NCBI GenBank assembly: GCA_028751875.1
Contig: CM054155.1
Location: 52,423,971 to 52,487,970, forward strand
Direction: 5' to 3'
DNA: 64,000 nt
Source: Rapana venosa
Lineage: Eukaryota > Mollusca > Gastropoda > Neogastropoda > Muricidae
Below, in pieces: positions 24,415 through 37,000 of the stretch. Within the stretch, counting starts at the first letter, position 1. Every line of letters starts with the position of its first letter. The notes beneath the pieces were generated by a model. It was given only the letters and a program-made list of their open reading frames with translations. It made no database searches and was not told the DNA's origin. The position numbers and the translations under genes are program-made.

Positions 24415-25475
24415 CAGGGTGTATGACGCACTGTTGAGAGAGTTCCTCTTCGCTGATGATTGCGCGCTTGACGCACACACCCATGATGACATACATTTCA
24501 TTATGGACCGGTCTCTCTACCTCCTGCAGAGGCGCATAGAACTCACAATCAGCCTCAGCAAGACAAGGTCCCATGTACCAACCAGCTATATTCACAGAAA
24601 CGCCCAGTGCCTTCCCCCCACCTGGCAGTTAAGAATCGATGACACAGAGATCAGTCAGGTCAACAAAGTTTTGCTACATGGGCAGCTCCCCACTCTGCAG
24701 CAATGGAAAACCCTTGATGCAGAAGTTACAGTGCGCATCGCCCAAGGCCAGTTCTGCCTTTTGCAGACTCAACAACAGGCTGTAGAACCACAAAGGCCTC
24801 ATGCTCAGCACACCAAAATCAAAACTTAAACAGAGCGATCGTGCTTGACCACTTTGCCTGTCCGCGTGAAACATGAACGTACTTACCGCCGTCACAATTC
24901 AACGCCTTGATCAGTTTCACCAGAATGATCTACGAAGATCCACGGAATAAAGAGGGCAAAAAGGGTCGCCAACCATCCAGGTCCTAGAGAAGAGCAGCCT
25001 GCCAGCATCGAAAGCCTACAGATCCAAGTACCACTATGCTGGACAGGACAATCGTTGTCCGAATTGACAGACAGCAGGATCCCCAGATCAATGTATGGCA
25101 GCGGAAGGAAGGCCGCCGAAAAACTTTGAAGACCCTACGAGCGCTCAAGACCCCTTAAAGAAAACCTTAAAGACGTGACATAGACATCGCAACGAGGGAA
25201 ACTGATGAGCCCTTGATCGTTCTCAGTGGAGGATGCTGTGCTCCAGTGGCAAAAAGACTTTGAAAACAAGAGAACGCGGGCCATTAAGAGAAGCGTGAGC
25301 GAAGGAAGCAGGGCTCAACTTCTGGAGACGTTTTCCCTGCAACACCGTGGGAAGTGCCTGGACCATCCAGAATCGGCCTCTTCTCCCATATGAGATATAC
25401 ATTCTGACAGATAAGCTGTCTGCTACTCATCCGTATCCGTTACGATCCGACGGGAGACTTCATCATCATCATCAA
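24415..25475 (+). mobile_element. LINE RT/C-terminus with zinc-finger-like end
   Basis: Starts LLREFLFADDCALDAHTHDD, the RT catalytic FADD box followed by Ala-His-Thr, then LTISLSKTRS (thumb) and, across frameshifts, SIESLQIQ and a GHVxRMDD-like stretch near 25.0 kb. Near 25370 it reads RIGLFSHMR after a Cys-containing stretch, the second half of a C2H2-like finger often found at the C-terminus of this invertebrate LINE group. It ends with CATCATCATCATCAA at 25461-25475, a trinucleotide tail. 5' truncated just before motif C. Clade assignment (RTE or CR1-like) is uncertain. Confidence 0.7.
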
Positions 25476-26231
25476 TATTCAGAAATATCCACGTTGCACA
25501 TTCGGAGGCACCGCGCAAGCTAATGAATTGCAACCATTTCAGCAAAACCATAGAAGATGCACCAGAAAAATGTATCCAATAATCTTTAGAAGCAAGTGGA
25601 TGACGAGACCTTGATAAACAAGTTATTTCTCATGGTTAAGAGTCCCAATGTTTCAAAGAACAAGTAAAACTGATATGAAATCAACAAAAAACTGATATAA
25701 AATTGTAAGACACAGTGGTTGAAAGATAATGCAATCATTAAGATTGCGTATCTATTTTAACTATTTTAATTTGTATTTTCACTTTTTATATCAAGGATAA
25801 TGGAATAAGCGATTGTCCCTACTTTTTTACATCCAGGTCCCCGTGTGTATGCGGTTTTGGTCAATTTGTCTCTGTTCCCACCGGCACGCAGAAGCGCCGA
25901 AGAGCTAACAAGGATTTAACGTGTCCGCAAGATGTGCTGCGTGCATTCGCACACGAGCCCGGTTAAAGTCCATCCGCGTGACTTTTGGAGAAGTAGATCT
26001 CACAGATGTTTACTCCAGGGAAAATATCCCTTGAACGTAATCGAACCGGGTCGTCAGATTTGCGAAGCGTCAATGTTCTAAAACCATTAGGCTGTTTCGG
26101 ACCCCCGTATTTTTTCGGGTGTGAATATCAAAAACCATTTTTTTCCCAACACAAAAGACTTTCCTACTTTCAAATCGGGTTAAGGAATGGAGCCCGTAAC
26201 AATGCCCAATTCTAAAACAGATCCCTTCGTG
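25476..26231. other. Unassigned sequence before block A copy 2
   Basis: No coding motif. On the minus strand, near 26040, there is a box-B-like GGTTCGATTACGTTC, so part may be a SINE head. 26090-26230 is homopolymer-rich, in the style of the 6-9.8 kb stretch. Confidence 0.4.
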
Positions 26232-26572
26232 TAAACTTTTCAAAGGAGTTGAATGTGACAGTGTAAGGTGATTTAGAAATCAAGTTGGAGTAACTTTTGA
26301 TATCATGTCCTTTTTTTCTTCTTTTGATTCACTATCAAAATGCATATATCTAATATCCCTTGGTAGAATCTGGGAACTATTGGGTAAAAACTGGGATGTT
26401 TGCTGTATCTACATCACTTTCCTTCATACGGTCTTCGGTACAAATTACACATGGCTGCTGAAAAGAGATGCCATTAGCTCCTTTTGTATTCCATTTTTGA
26501 TTAACAAAGAGCTCATCACGAGCGAATTTGAGCAGAGGAAACTTCGAATGACAGAAATTATGGTAGAAACCG

Positions 26573-26764
26573 ATTGATGGTGGTCTGGTCGAGTGTCGTC
26601 CTTTTGGATGAGACCACACCACACACTACACACACACACAAATAAACACACACACACACACACACACACCATCACACACACCACACATACGGAAAAAGTC
26701 CACACACACACACACACAACACACACACACACCACACACACACCACACACCACACACACACACA
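26573..26764 (+). repeat. SINE core fragment and (CA)n array (copy 2)
   Basis: Identical counterpart of 10195-10386: SINE core words GATGGTGGTCTGGTC and TTTTGGATGAGAC, then an interrupted CA array. Confidence 0.5.
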
Positions 26765-27017
26765 GATAAAACGAAGATCATGGTATTTCAGAAAAGGGGT
26801 ATGTTAGAAGGCGTGAAAAATAGGTTCTATAAAGGGTAAATAGACTGGAATAGTTAATGATTAATTGGTAATTAGGATATAACTTTACCACCTATGATCA
26901 TTGCTAAAAGAGGTACACTGCAGTTGACAACTAAAGGGAAAAGACAGTATAACAACAGCTGAAACAAGGTTTTTCAAAAGCATAAAGAAATGACGCCAAG
27001 CTTTTTTTTCTAAATTT

Positions 27018-27838
27018 TTGTTACAATAAGATACAGCAATATTGCTTTATGCCTGCTGAAATATGGGGGGTTAAACAGATAGATCTTGTAGAAAAGTCCA
27101 TATGATGGCTTGTAAGAGGTTTCTGGGTTCCCAAAATTTAAAGGGACTCCTAATAGAAATGGCTATATGGAGAGACCTTGGCAGATATCCATTATACGTT
27201 AATTCTTATGTTAGCTTGTGTGAGATATTGGTGCAAATTGTAAGAAATGAAAATTGAACGTTTACTTGGCACAGCGTATCAAATGTTACTAGAATTAGAC
27301 CTCTGTGGTAAACAATTTTTGGGTCTCAAAAGTAAGAGAGTTTTGAGCGCAACTGCTTTAACCATGTTTGGCTTCAACAGGATGTTGGAGATGTAAACCT
27401 TTTCTTAGGCCACATTCAAAGACAGAGGCATGTCGATATTACATTCAAAATGGACATGCACTATTAGAGGCCGCGATAGATACCAGCCTTATTCGATCAT
27501 TTAAGACCATTTTTGAAAAAGAACGTACATTCAATAATATATGTATGCATTTCGTGTTGCCATTACCCTAATAAGATTTAATGTATCTTCCTTTAAATAA
27601 TAATGACAGACCATCGATAGAGAGCAAATCATATCGAGACAAATACATGTCCCTTTTGCAAAAAACAGATTGAAAATGAACTGCATTTTGTGTTTATGTG
27701 TAATGCATATGACGATATAAGGAACAAATTCCTTAGTCATTTTGTTACTCTTCCCTCTAAACGTGCTTCTCATAGCCAAAAAATACCACTCATCAGATAT
27801 ATTTTATCTAGATATGTAATTTCAAAGCTACAAACCGA
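27018..27838 (+). mobile_element. Degraded L1/Tx1-like LINE C-terminus (copy 2)
   Basis: Identical counterpart of 10640-11460, with the CCHC-like CPFCKKQIENELHFVFMC at 27648-27701. Same frame breaks as copy 1. Confidence 0.6.
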
Positions 27839-28667
27839 AGGACACAGATGATACTGTATATCTGTTTATATGGAACATTAAATTTTGCCATGTTTTACTA
27901 ATACTACAATCATTTTGTGGCCTTTTTCTATGTTTTGTTGTGTTTATTATTAATGTGAATGTTCCTCCTCTTTTTCTTGAAAGTTCTCAGTGATGCTATT
28001 TTGCTGTATGGTGAGGTGATGTCACATCACTGTAATGAGGTATGATATTATGAGTAAGTTTTCTGCTTTCAAGTTTATCACATTTTGAAAAAACTTTAAA
28101 GGAAGGAGACTATGTTAACCAACATAATTACTGATTAGATTCAACCCATATAGGATGCTGTATCCTACCAAGAATATTCAGTTTCGTTTCATAAACGTGA
28201 ACAGCACGGTAGAGTTATATGTCATTCGGATTGGTTATGATTGTTTGTTTTCATATTAAAGATTGCATTGGCAGAGTCTTAGACTGTTCACAGTAAGTAA
28301 ATTCATGACACAAAGCCATGATACTCAGGACGTTTTTTCCGCATTTCGCTTTTCGTAAGTTATGCTGGTGCTTTGTGATCAACTGAATGAGTGAGCGTAC
28401 AGAGTGACCAAGTTAAAACCCAAAAGTTTGTTGACAGATTGAAGATGTTCAAATTAAACCCCCCACAAAAGAAGTGAAGCTTTTCACTATAATTTAAAAA
28501 AATTGTATTTGTATTGTGAAATCATTGTTTCTCTTCTTGTATACCCCACCAACCCTCACATCCCTTTTGTTGTATTGTGGCCAACGCCGATGTACTATTA
28601 AACGATCTCAAACTACTTCTCCTCATCTTCTCATCCTCTCTCATCTCTATCTCTCTCATCTCAATCT
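27839..28667 (+). other. Probable LINE 3' UTR and flank (copy 2)
   Basis: Counterpart of 11461-12289, with the TGTATTGTGGCC and GCCGATGTA words near 28570-28594. No coding motif. Confidence 0.4.
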
Positions 28668-28919
28668 GTCACCTCCTCTCTCTCTCTCTCTCTCTTTCTC
28701 TTATCGTGACACAACCTGCTTTAAACCGCAAGAAACTAGAGCCAGAAGGAAAGAACGATTCCTGTACTCACGGCACAATAACACACTAATCCAGACACTT
28801 GATCCATTCCAGGCATCATGTCTCGTTTTTGTCGATGGAGCAAGTAGAACCATCCTTCAATACCATTCAGGGGAAAATATATGGTTCCATCGCATTATAC
28901 ACACACACACTCGACAACG

Positions 28920-28967
<48 letters not shown>

Positions 28968-29258
28968 CAAAACACACACACACACACACACCACACACAA
29001 CACTAGTCACACACACCACACACACAACACATCCCTTCGATAAGACTAAAAACCGAGGACCCGCGTCGATCGCATGCAAACAATCTTGCGCACGCGTTAA
29101 ATCCTGTTCCGCTTTTCGAAAAGAGTAGTCCATTGTGTGCCGTGGAACAGATTACAAAGAATAACAAAACCCCATACACACGTACTGGATTTAAAAGAGC
29201 ACAAAAGTGCATATTCCATTATCCTCGATAAAAAAGAATAAAATATAATAACAAAACA
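28668..29258 (+). repeat. CT tract, (CA)n array and SINE core (copy 2)
   Basis: Counterpart of 12290-12880: CT tract near 28676-28700, CA array near 28897-29030, SINE core from 29034 (CTTCGATAAGAC) to the AAGAATAAAATATAA tail near 29250. Confidence 0.6.
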
Positions 29259-30216
29259 CACACACCCACACACACACAGCATAAACACACACACTACACC
29301 ACCACACCACCTTCACCAATCCCGTATTCTTGCAGACCTGAGGAGCACCACTGAAGATATCCACGACACATCTTCTTCACTTCCGTAGCTAATCGTTCCA
29401 CTCAAGGTCAGTGTACTCTCAGATGTCGTTCCTTTCCAACGTTTGTTCCGTTCTTTCTCTCTCCTCATCTCCCTCCTTAAGTACTGATCTCTTATAAGGA
29501 GTCTTGACCATCCTAGATATGTGTGGAGTGTGTGTTGTGAGTGTGGTGTGTGTGTGTGTGTGGTGTGAGTGTGTGTGTGTTGTGTGTGTGTGTGTGTGTG
29601 TGCGGATTATGCCCGAGTCATCTCCAGTTTGCGTTTTATTTTAAAGCTGAAGTCAGAGACTCTTATGTAAGCCGATGGCGTTTTGAAATTCTGGTTCCCC
29701 CTTCCGTATTAGAAGTGGAAATCAATGTATGAAATACAAAGAAAAGCATGCACACTATCATCTCAATCTGCATTGCCTGCATCTTCTAATCCATTTCGTT
29801 GCTATGGTCTACGCTTCACATGCTAACAAAATTAATGGACTATGACCAGGGAACACACCATCTGACTTGACGCCTGATGGATGTTCTTGTCGTTTTCCGA
29901 GAACGTTCAGCTGGTTCATAACAGCTGTACTCTGGGCTAATCCTGGAGAGAATTTCCAGGATTTGGATCCATCATATCCGAATGTTATAGTCCCCAATAT
30001 TTAAAATTATGGACGTTCTTAAATTTCTTGCCATCACATTAAAGTAGTGCAGATGCCATTGGCACTATTGTCTTCAGCTGTGTTGTTCTCTGCACTGTTC
30101 GCACAGCCTATGCCAAAGAGGTTCATCAACGGTGATATATGGAGTCTACTACAGTGCACTTTTCCTAATCTCCCTCGGTGTCCATGGCAAGTAGTATTTT
30201 GTTAATTGTACCAGCC
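29259..30216. other. Unassigned sequence with CA and GT microsatellites (copy 2)
   Basis: Counterpart of 12881-13838: CA array near 29259-29303 and GT array near 29523-29600. Nothing else recognised. Confidence 0.6.
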
Positions 30217-30248
30217 GCCATGGCGCAGTAGTAAGCACCCTTGGCTTA
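30217..30248 (+). repeat. Detached head of the tRNA-headed repeat (copy 2)
   Basis: CCAGCCGCCATGGCGCAG followed directly by the L2 (TAA)n tail; identical to 13839-13870. Confidence 0.65.
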
Positions 30249-33200
30249 ATAATAATAATAAAATTGGAATTTAATATCAGCCACATCTTGTAAAACAAAC
30301 ACATCGAAGCGCTTGCACTCAAAAGCATTTACAGGCCCCATATGGCAACATTCCTCAAATATAATAAAGAACATATTTCAAATTTTTTTTCTAAAATTGC
30401 ACGTGTATGTACACCACACACACACACACACACACCACACACACACACACACACACAACACACACGCCACAACACACACACCGCGAACACACTTAGGAGA
30501 TGAAGAATGTGTTGAAAAGTAAGAGACGGATATTGAGGGGAAGTGTCAGGTAGGAAATAAAGTTTTGTTTCTGAGCTGGATTTTGAAAGGTATCAAGTGA
30601 AGGTTAAATTGTCGAAGTGAAAGAGGGAGGTCTTCCACGTGACGGAACCAGAAAACAGAAAAAGATCGACAGCCAACAGTGGTTTGTTTGAATCTGGGTG
30701 TTCGAAAGCACAAAGTATCTGCGGCTGAACGAAGGGAACGGGATGGAGAGTATCAGTGAATAACAGTTTACAAAAGATAAGATGTGCAGAATGTTGGAGA
30801 CATTTGAAACGAGAGGTATTGATCTTATACTTCAGTCCTATGTAAGTCTGGCAGCCCGTGAAAGATCGCAGAAGAGGAGTGATTGAGTTCGGATCTTATC
30901 TTTCTTATGACCAGTCGACTGCAGAGTTTTGTACTGCGTAGAAGAGATTGATGGATGATGCAGGTAGCCAGCCCGAAGAGAATTACAGTAGTCTAAAACG
31001 TGAAAGAATGAGAGATGTGACGACTTGGAAGTTGCATCAGTGGACAGATTACTTGCGAATCGCACTTATCGCCGTAATTGCATAGTAGCAAGACTAGGCA
31101 GGTCCGGTGATGAATTATTTCAATTGAGTGGTTGTCAAGAACTAACACTCTAGATACAACACAGATTGGACAAAGGAACTGACGCACTGGCCGAGTTGTA
31201 TAGATGTTGCAGTGAATGAGGAAAAAGTTAATGTTGGGTCCCCTATGGCATGGCTGTCGGTTTATCGCATTAAGTTGTAACTTGTTCCTGAGTCATCCAT
31301 TTTAATGAATACTGAAGGCAGTAGGACATAGTTGTCCCAGGGATGAAGCAATTTTCACATATCACTGCACTGAAGCTGATGTCGTCGGCATAGAAATGAT
31401 TAAACAATAAGGTGGTTGTTTATTAAATTATAGAGTGGAGGCAGTGGTAGAGAGTAACAGAGAACGGGGCCCAGGACTGATCCCTGTGGGACTCCACATA
31501 CCCATTTTGGACAGATTTTGATGAATTTTGTTTACAATATACTTTCTGGAATCTGTCTGTGAGGTAATGAAGTAAACCATGTGAGGTGCCATATTGCCCT
31601 TAATACAAAACGTATTTTGAGGCGAGAAAGAAGAATTGAGTGATCTATAGTGGTCGAAGGCTGCAGATAAATCAAGAAGAAGTGAGGAGGAGAATTTCCA
31701 GCCTCAGAAGCAAGTAGAAGTGTATCTAAAGTATGGACAAGGGATGTTTCGGTGCTGTGGTTGGGGCGATAGGCAAATTTGAAAAGGGGAAGGAGATCAT
31801 TGAATGCAGGTGACTGTTGAGCTGTTGAGAACAACTTTTTCTAGTACTATTTAGAGACAAAGGGTAAGTTTGAGACAGGTCTATAATTCTTCATAATGTT
31901 GGATCTAGGTCGTGCTTATTCAGTAGAAGGTGTGACTATTGCGGTTTTTAAGAGCTTTGAGGGAAAATGTCCTGACAGAAGAGATGAGTTTACATTATAT
32001 AGTGATAATAAGTAGCAAGTTGTTGGAAGGCAAAGTGAGAAAACAGAGCAGGTATGGGATCGAGTCCCTGCAAGATTATAAAGTCATTCATCAGAATTGT
32101 CATGATTTCTTTTTCACATTGTGAACAGAAGGAAAAGCAAGAGTGCCCAGTTGAACTGGGGATCAGGAGGTGCAGGCTGGAAATGAGTCTGATCCATTCT
32201 GGAGCGTATGATGTGGACGATTTGTCTGAAAAGAGGCAGAAAAGATAGAAGTAAGTTCATACAGTGTTGGTGGTAGGCAGAGAATGTTTTAGCAGACCCA
32301 AGGAGATTTATGTGAGGGAACAAAGAATTTTATGGATGTAGCCGCAGAGAATTTGGGAAGAGACAGTATTCTGACTTTGCTGAATTGATAAGATTTGAGA
32401 CTTGTTGATAATTTGGTTTCGGAAAAGGCTGTTTGTTATTTCGGTTTGATTTCCGCCCACTGCGTTCTAGTGCCGGCGTTTGCGCTTCGCTACAGGATGA
32501 TCTTTGGGTAACCAACGGCGCACAGGGCTCTGTCAGGTAGGATATGTCCAGTAGGAGGTGCAATGCTCATGCTCAAGCAATTGGCGGAGAACAGTGTTAG
32601 AGTAATCAGAGAGACAGAGGTGGTCAGAGGTTTTGAAAAACGTTCGGAAGCATGTGAAGAGAAAGTATGTAATGTCTAAGGCCTTAATTGGACGAAGTAA
32701 CATATTTTCTTCTTCTGACAGGTTTTGTGATTTGAGGTGGAAAAGAATGGCGGAATGATCAGAATGCAGTTCGTCAGTGCCAGAAACAGATGTAAACAAG
32801 ATTAAATGAAGCATAAGTAATCAGCCATCCTAAAATTATGGCCCATATCTGTTGCGTTGCTATCGATTTACCATTGGAGAGAGAAGGTGGACAGAGAAAG
32901 AGAAAAGACGTTTTGACAAATTCCCCCTGGAAAAGAAGACTGGTTTGTCGAAATGGGAAGTTAAAGTCACCGCTATTAAAAGTTTAGTAGGAGAAGGCGT
33001 AGTGGTCGAGGAGTGACTGGAAATTCTTTGATGAAAAACAAGAAGATGTCAGTGTTCATTTACGGCTAGGAGGTGGGCGGAAAAGGCCCAACAGAAACGT
33101 AATAGAGTGTCCAGGTAAGTTGAGGTTGAATTTCGCAAACTTCAAAAGATCGTGTGGAATGGGAAGGTTCGCTGAAAGAAAAAGCTGTTTCCAATGTGTT

Positions 33201-34302
33201 TTTTGAAAAAATGGCAACCACCATCCTCGAGAGAGTCTGGAAAAGAAATAGTTTTATATCCTGGAGTAGTCAGCTGATTTATTTTGGCTCATGGCCATAG
33301 TGGTTTAACCAATTTCAGATGAAGAAGGATAGGTCAATGTTTTTTTCAAGAGAAGGAAATCGGAAATGTAGTCCGGCTTTCCATTTGGACAGACAGACTG
33401 CACATTGAACAACAAACCTTGAAGGAGAACTGAAGGAGATGGAGAGGATGAAGATGAAAGTGGTGAGTTTTGGACAAGAATTCAGAGGAAGAGGATGAAG
33501 CGATGGTGAGAAGTGGCTAGCGGAAGAACAGACAAGAGTTTGGATGGTGAATCACGGGAGTAAGAAGATGGCAAAAAGAACTGTATAGAACAGAGGGATT
33601 CGGTGTTTGACATACATCAAGATACACATCATCACAGAACAACATTAAATGTCAGATTCACAAACAACATAAGAAACGAAAAGCTGAAAAGTCGGGTGGA
33701 CGGGCGTGGGGAAGAGCGTTGACAGCAGTTACAGAAGTGACTCAAGGTGAGGGGGGAGACCGAAGAGGGAAGCCTGCCACTGTCGATGACGCACACCTGC
33801 CCTGTTCTCCGTCTGATTTTGCGGTCGATGAATGCCTAAGTTATTCGAAATATGCACATTATTTCAGGAGCCAGTGTGCATTGTTTTTGACAAAACTCAG
33901 GGTTTGATAGGTTGGAATTCACTGACAGTATTGTTCTTATGTCCGTACCTGTCACCCGCCATTTTTTTCAAATTGACAGACCACAGAGGTTGATGGTGGG
34001 GCAACGTGAAAACCACGTGCAAAAATTTCAGCGGGCAACAGGTCAGAGTAAGTGGGTCACAGAGACCTAAGCACATACAAGATAAATACAACTCATGAAG
34101 ACAAAATTAAATGTTTAAAATCGACTTGAAGATGAAGAACTTAAAATGAAATATTTCGAAAAGTCTATAATAAGGGAACAAAAATATTCTGACCGTAGGA
34201 TTCAGGATAAAATACAAACATGAAGATATTAAAACTTTCCCAACAGGACCAGGTATAAACACATAACAAAACACTAACTACCTCAAACACAAGAGACATT
34301 CG
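30249..34302 (-). mobile_element. Near-complete L2/CR1-type LINE (copy 2)
   Basis: Counterpart of 13871-17924 with identical frame breaks: YADD box near 31375-31396, TIDHSILLSRL near 31.64 kb, SDHSAILFHL near 32.75 kb, endonuclease start near 33.3-33.4 kb, CA array at 30414-30485. Identical frame disruptions argue that this is the same consensus sequence placed twice rather than a second insertion. Confidence 0.8.
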
Positions 34303-35168
34303 CCATGCTGCGCCAGGCGCAAAGTTGAACGAGAGGTGGATGCAAGGGCGCGGTTTCATACCCAATAAGAGTCATGGGATTTTCGCCCAGCTCGCTCCTA
34401 CCCACCTAGTGAGTGTGCTGTGGGCTCTGTGGAAAACCGTACCTTACACAATCGATTTTCATCCACTTTTACAGAACGCTAGAGTTTTGAGAGTGTTGCT
34501 CAAATTACCTGACCAACACTGCAGGTGTCTGTATCTTCTCCGCCCGATAACACCAGTGATAAATTATGAGAGTAAAGCTGGAGTTCAGACCTGTCAAGTA
34601 GTCTAAAGCATATGCACTATCACAGCTCATCATTACGTCATTCTACTATAATTCCAACATCAAGCAATAAAAACATTTGCATTCGATTTGGGTGGCCCCA
34701 GTTGCTCTGGACTAGTGATGACCTCAATTCGGTTTTCCCCTACACTCTTGTGCCCCGAGTTTAGTTTGTGGACAAGTCGGTTGGGGTTGAGTTATGGGAG
34801 AACCGTGGTATATGGAGGGACGTTGAGGTAGTCGCCACTCACGACCTAACTCAGTCTAGCTCCGCCACTGAGCAAATACAGTTATGCTAGCAGGGGGCTA
34901 TTAGAAGGTGTCCCTGCATATGTTAGCTCAATGACATGCACCTCTGACCACCACCAAAGTGATTCACAGCAGTGCAGGGCCCCTCTGGCTAGTGGCCCCA
35001 TTTGCCTAATATTGAATGGACCCCTGTTGGCATACCGACCCTGGGGAAGAGACATAACGAATCTTGGTATGGCTGTGGTTGTGAGATTGAAATGATTGGC
35101 GTGGGAACAGCAGGACAGGAGCGTTTTAGAAGACGAGGCAGCAAAACATATGTAATTGTCTTGCTTTT
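34303..35168 (+). repeat. tRNA-headed ~850-base repeat (copy 2)
   Basis: Counterpart of 17925-18790. Identity is complete up to 35003 and imperfect after it (for example, ATTGAATGGACCCCTGTTGG here, with altered length compared with copy 1). Confidence 0.75.
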
Positions 35169-35216
35169 AATGCTGACTGTTCTTTTGTTGTTGAGTGTGT
35201 CAGCCTTTATTCTCAA

Positions 35217-35804
35217 TAAAAACGATCCTGAAGAAGTTGGAAGAGAGCAGATATCCATGATATATCTTAAATTGTGGTACTGAAACCATTCACCATGTTG
35301 CTGACAAAGTAAGACTGCGCTGATATCCCTTGTCATAAACACAGAGTAATGACTTTGATCCAGGTTGTCATGATGATATCAGACTTATGGTTGCCTACAG
35401 AGCTGCATGCCAGACTCTGTTGAATGCATTAAAGTCCACAAGACGTGGTCAAAGTCTTGCTTGTGTTGCAACTTCCTCTCAGAGAATACTCTAAGGTTGA
35501 AAATTGGCCTGCTGTGCATGTCATGCTCTGAACGAGCCTGTACTACTTCAAATGATTCTCTTCAGCTTGGGCTATTCAGTTTATCAGGATGATACTTAGC
35601 ACAACAGTGGCTTGGATGACTAACTCAAATTGATGGCATAGGTAGATTTTTGGCAGAGTTGTAGTTGCCTTTCTTCGGGAGAGGGATAATCAGGGACTGT
35701 TCCCAACAGATAGGCACACCGCCAGTCCGCCGGGTTCTATTGCAGATGGCAGTGACAAAACAGCCCATGGCATCACTCCTCTTGCCTAGACCACTCTGAT
35801 TGAA
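35217..35804 (-). mobile_element. RTE-clade RT fragment (copy 2)
   Basis: Counterpart of 18840-19430. The clearest RT words are GGVPICWEQSLIIPLPKKGN near 35.70 kb and, at the other end, DISAVLLCQQHGEWFQYHN near 35.30 kb, the segment before RT motif B in RTE elements. It carries independent small indels relative to copy 1. Confidence 0.7.
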
Positions 35805-36497
35805 CTGTTGTCCACTCCTGCTGTCATGACTCATTCCCAGGTTCGAATCCTCACACCCCTTCACCACCCCACTTACACCTCTCCTGACAGCCAGGGTGAA
35901 GGACTAGCTCCTTGCACAAGGAGGGAGGGGCGTGGTTTTCTCCAGGCCACTTTTCTCCCCCACCCCCATTTTTTCATCCCCTTCGTTCACTGGGCATCCA
36001 GAGGGCAGGCAACAGTGCCTCTGTGAGACTAAAACACCCCCCTTCCACCATGCCTCCGCTGCTCGCACGGCAGCATGGCAAGAGAAGCACATGCAAAACA
36101 GAATTTTCCTGAAAATGGTAGTGACATTCCTGTGTTCAGATGAGCGCAATTCTGCAGGGCCTGTCTGCTTCTTGGGCACTTTGCACTGGGCAGCCAAAGT
36201 GGATGAAGATGAAGAGGAATTCCTAGCTGACACAGGAGGTAAGGTGCTGCGATCGGTAGCTTGAAGATGAAGGCCCTGCACAGGCCCTGCACTCGATGCC
36301 TGAGATTGGTCGTGTGTAGGCAAGGCTTCGAATTATTCTGTTAAGTTGAAACCCTCGGAAGTGTTGAGCATTTTGTGTTGAGGTACTAACAACTCTTTGG
36401 TTACAAGGTTTTACCCACTCTGCCAACCTCAGTGGGCGGGTGTAGCACTGAGGTTTCGAACCTTTGACTTCACCACTTTTTGATTTGTTGCAATAGG
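35805..36497. other. End of block A copy 2 and unassigned flank
   Basis: Block homology stops at 36197. Directly after it, 36196-36240 encodes AKVDEDEEEFLADTG and is followed by GGTAAGG, a good 5' splice-site match, but the preceding acceptor (GGGCAG) is weak and no partner exon is visible. The rest is unassigned. Confidence 0.4.
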
Positions 36498-37000
36498 TCA
36501 GCTACCAGCTCGCCCCTCTCCTGAAACATCGCAGCATCCCCATGGACACAAAGGCAAAACTGATTAACACCATCTTCCTGCCAACGCTCACGTACCAGTG
36601 TCAGACATGGCCCCTCACAAAGGCTCTCAGACGTAAACTAGTCACGTGTGAAATGAAATGCCTAAGAAGAGCAGTCAACAAGACCCGAAGAGACAAAATC
36701 AGAAACGAAGTCATCAGAGACATGGTAGGTGCAACACCAGTCCTACAACTCATCGACCAGCGAGGATCAAGTGTTCGACACCTGACACGAATGCCTCACA
36801 ACCATTAGCTCTTCGGGCCTACAACACCCGGCACTCAGGATGGAAAGCAAAGGACGACCAAGAAGAAGATGGAGTGATTCCGTGGCCGACACCCTAAAAG
36901 TCCACGGCATGTCCCTCCTCCAGGCTACACGCCTCGCTGCCGACAGACAACTGTATCTCCCCGCCACGCCTCCGAGTATAAGCGGAAGACAAAAGTAAGT
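36498..37000 (+). mobile_element. RTE-like LINE C-terminus and 3' tail
   Basis: Encodes YQLAPLLKHRSIP, KLINTIFLPTLTYQCQTW and CEMKCLRRAVNKTRRDKIRN, the connection region after the RT in RTE-like LINEs. After a frameshift it continues with ALRAYNTRHSGWK and DTLKVHGMSLLQATRLAADR, and ends YLPATPP near 36970. The 3' end is GACAAAAGTAAGTAAAGC. It lacks the RT palm: a 5'-truncated copy. Confidence 0.75.

Larger units (their letters stand above)
26232..36197 (+). repeat. Duplicated block A, copy 2
   Basis: Copy of 9854-19827. 26232-35003 is indistinguishable from 9854-18625; 35004-36197 is about 97% similar with indels. Same orientation, separated from copy 1 by 6.4 kb of unrelated sequence. Repeat arrays have the same unit counts in both copies, which argues for an assembly duplication. 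Confidence 0.95.

Noticed and set aside
9854..36197. Paralogous gene pair from the identical open frames in block A
   Set aside because: All paired frames are microsatellite shadows or LINE fragments with identical breaks.
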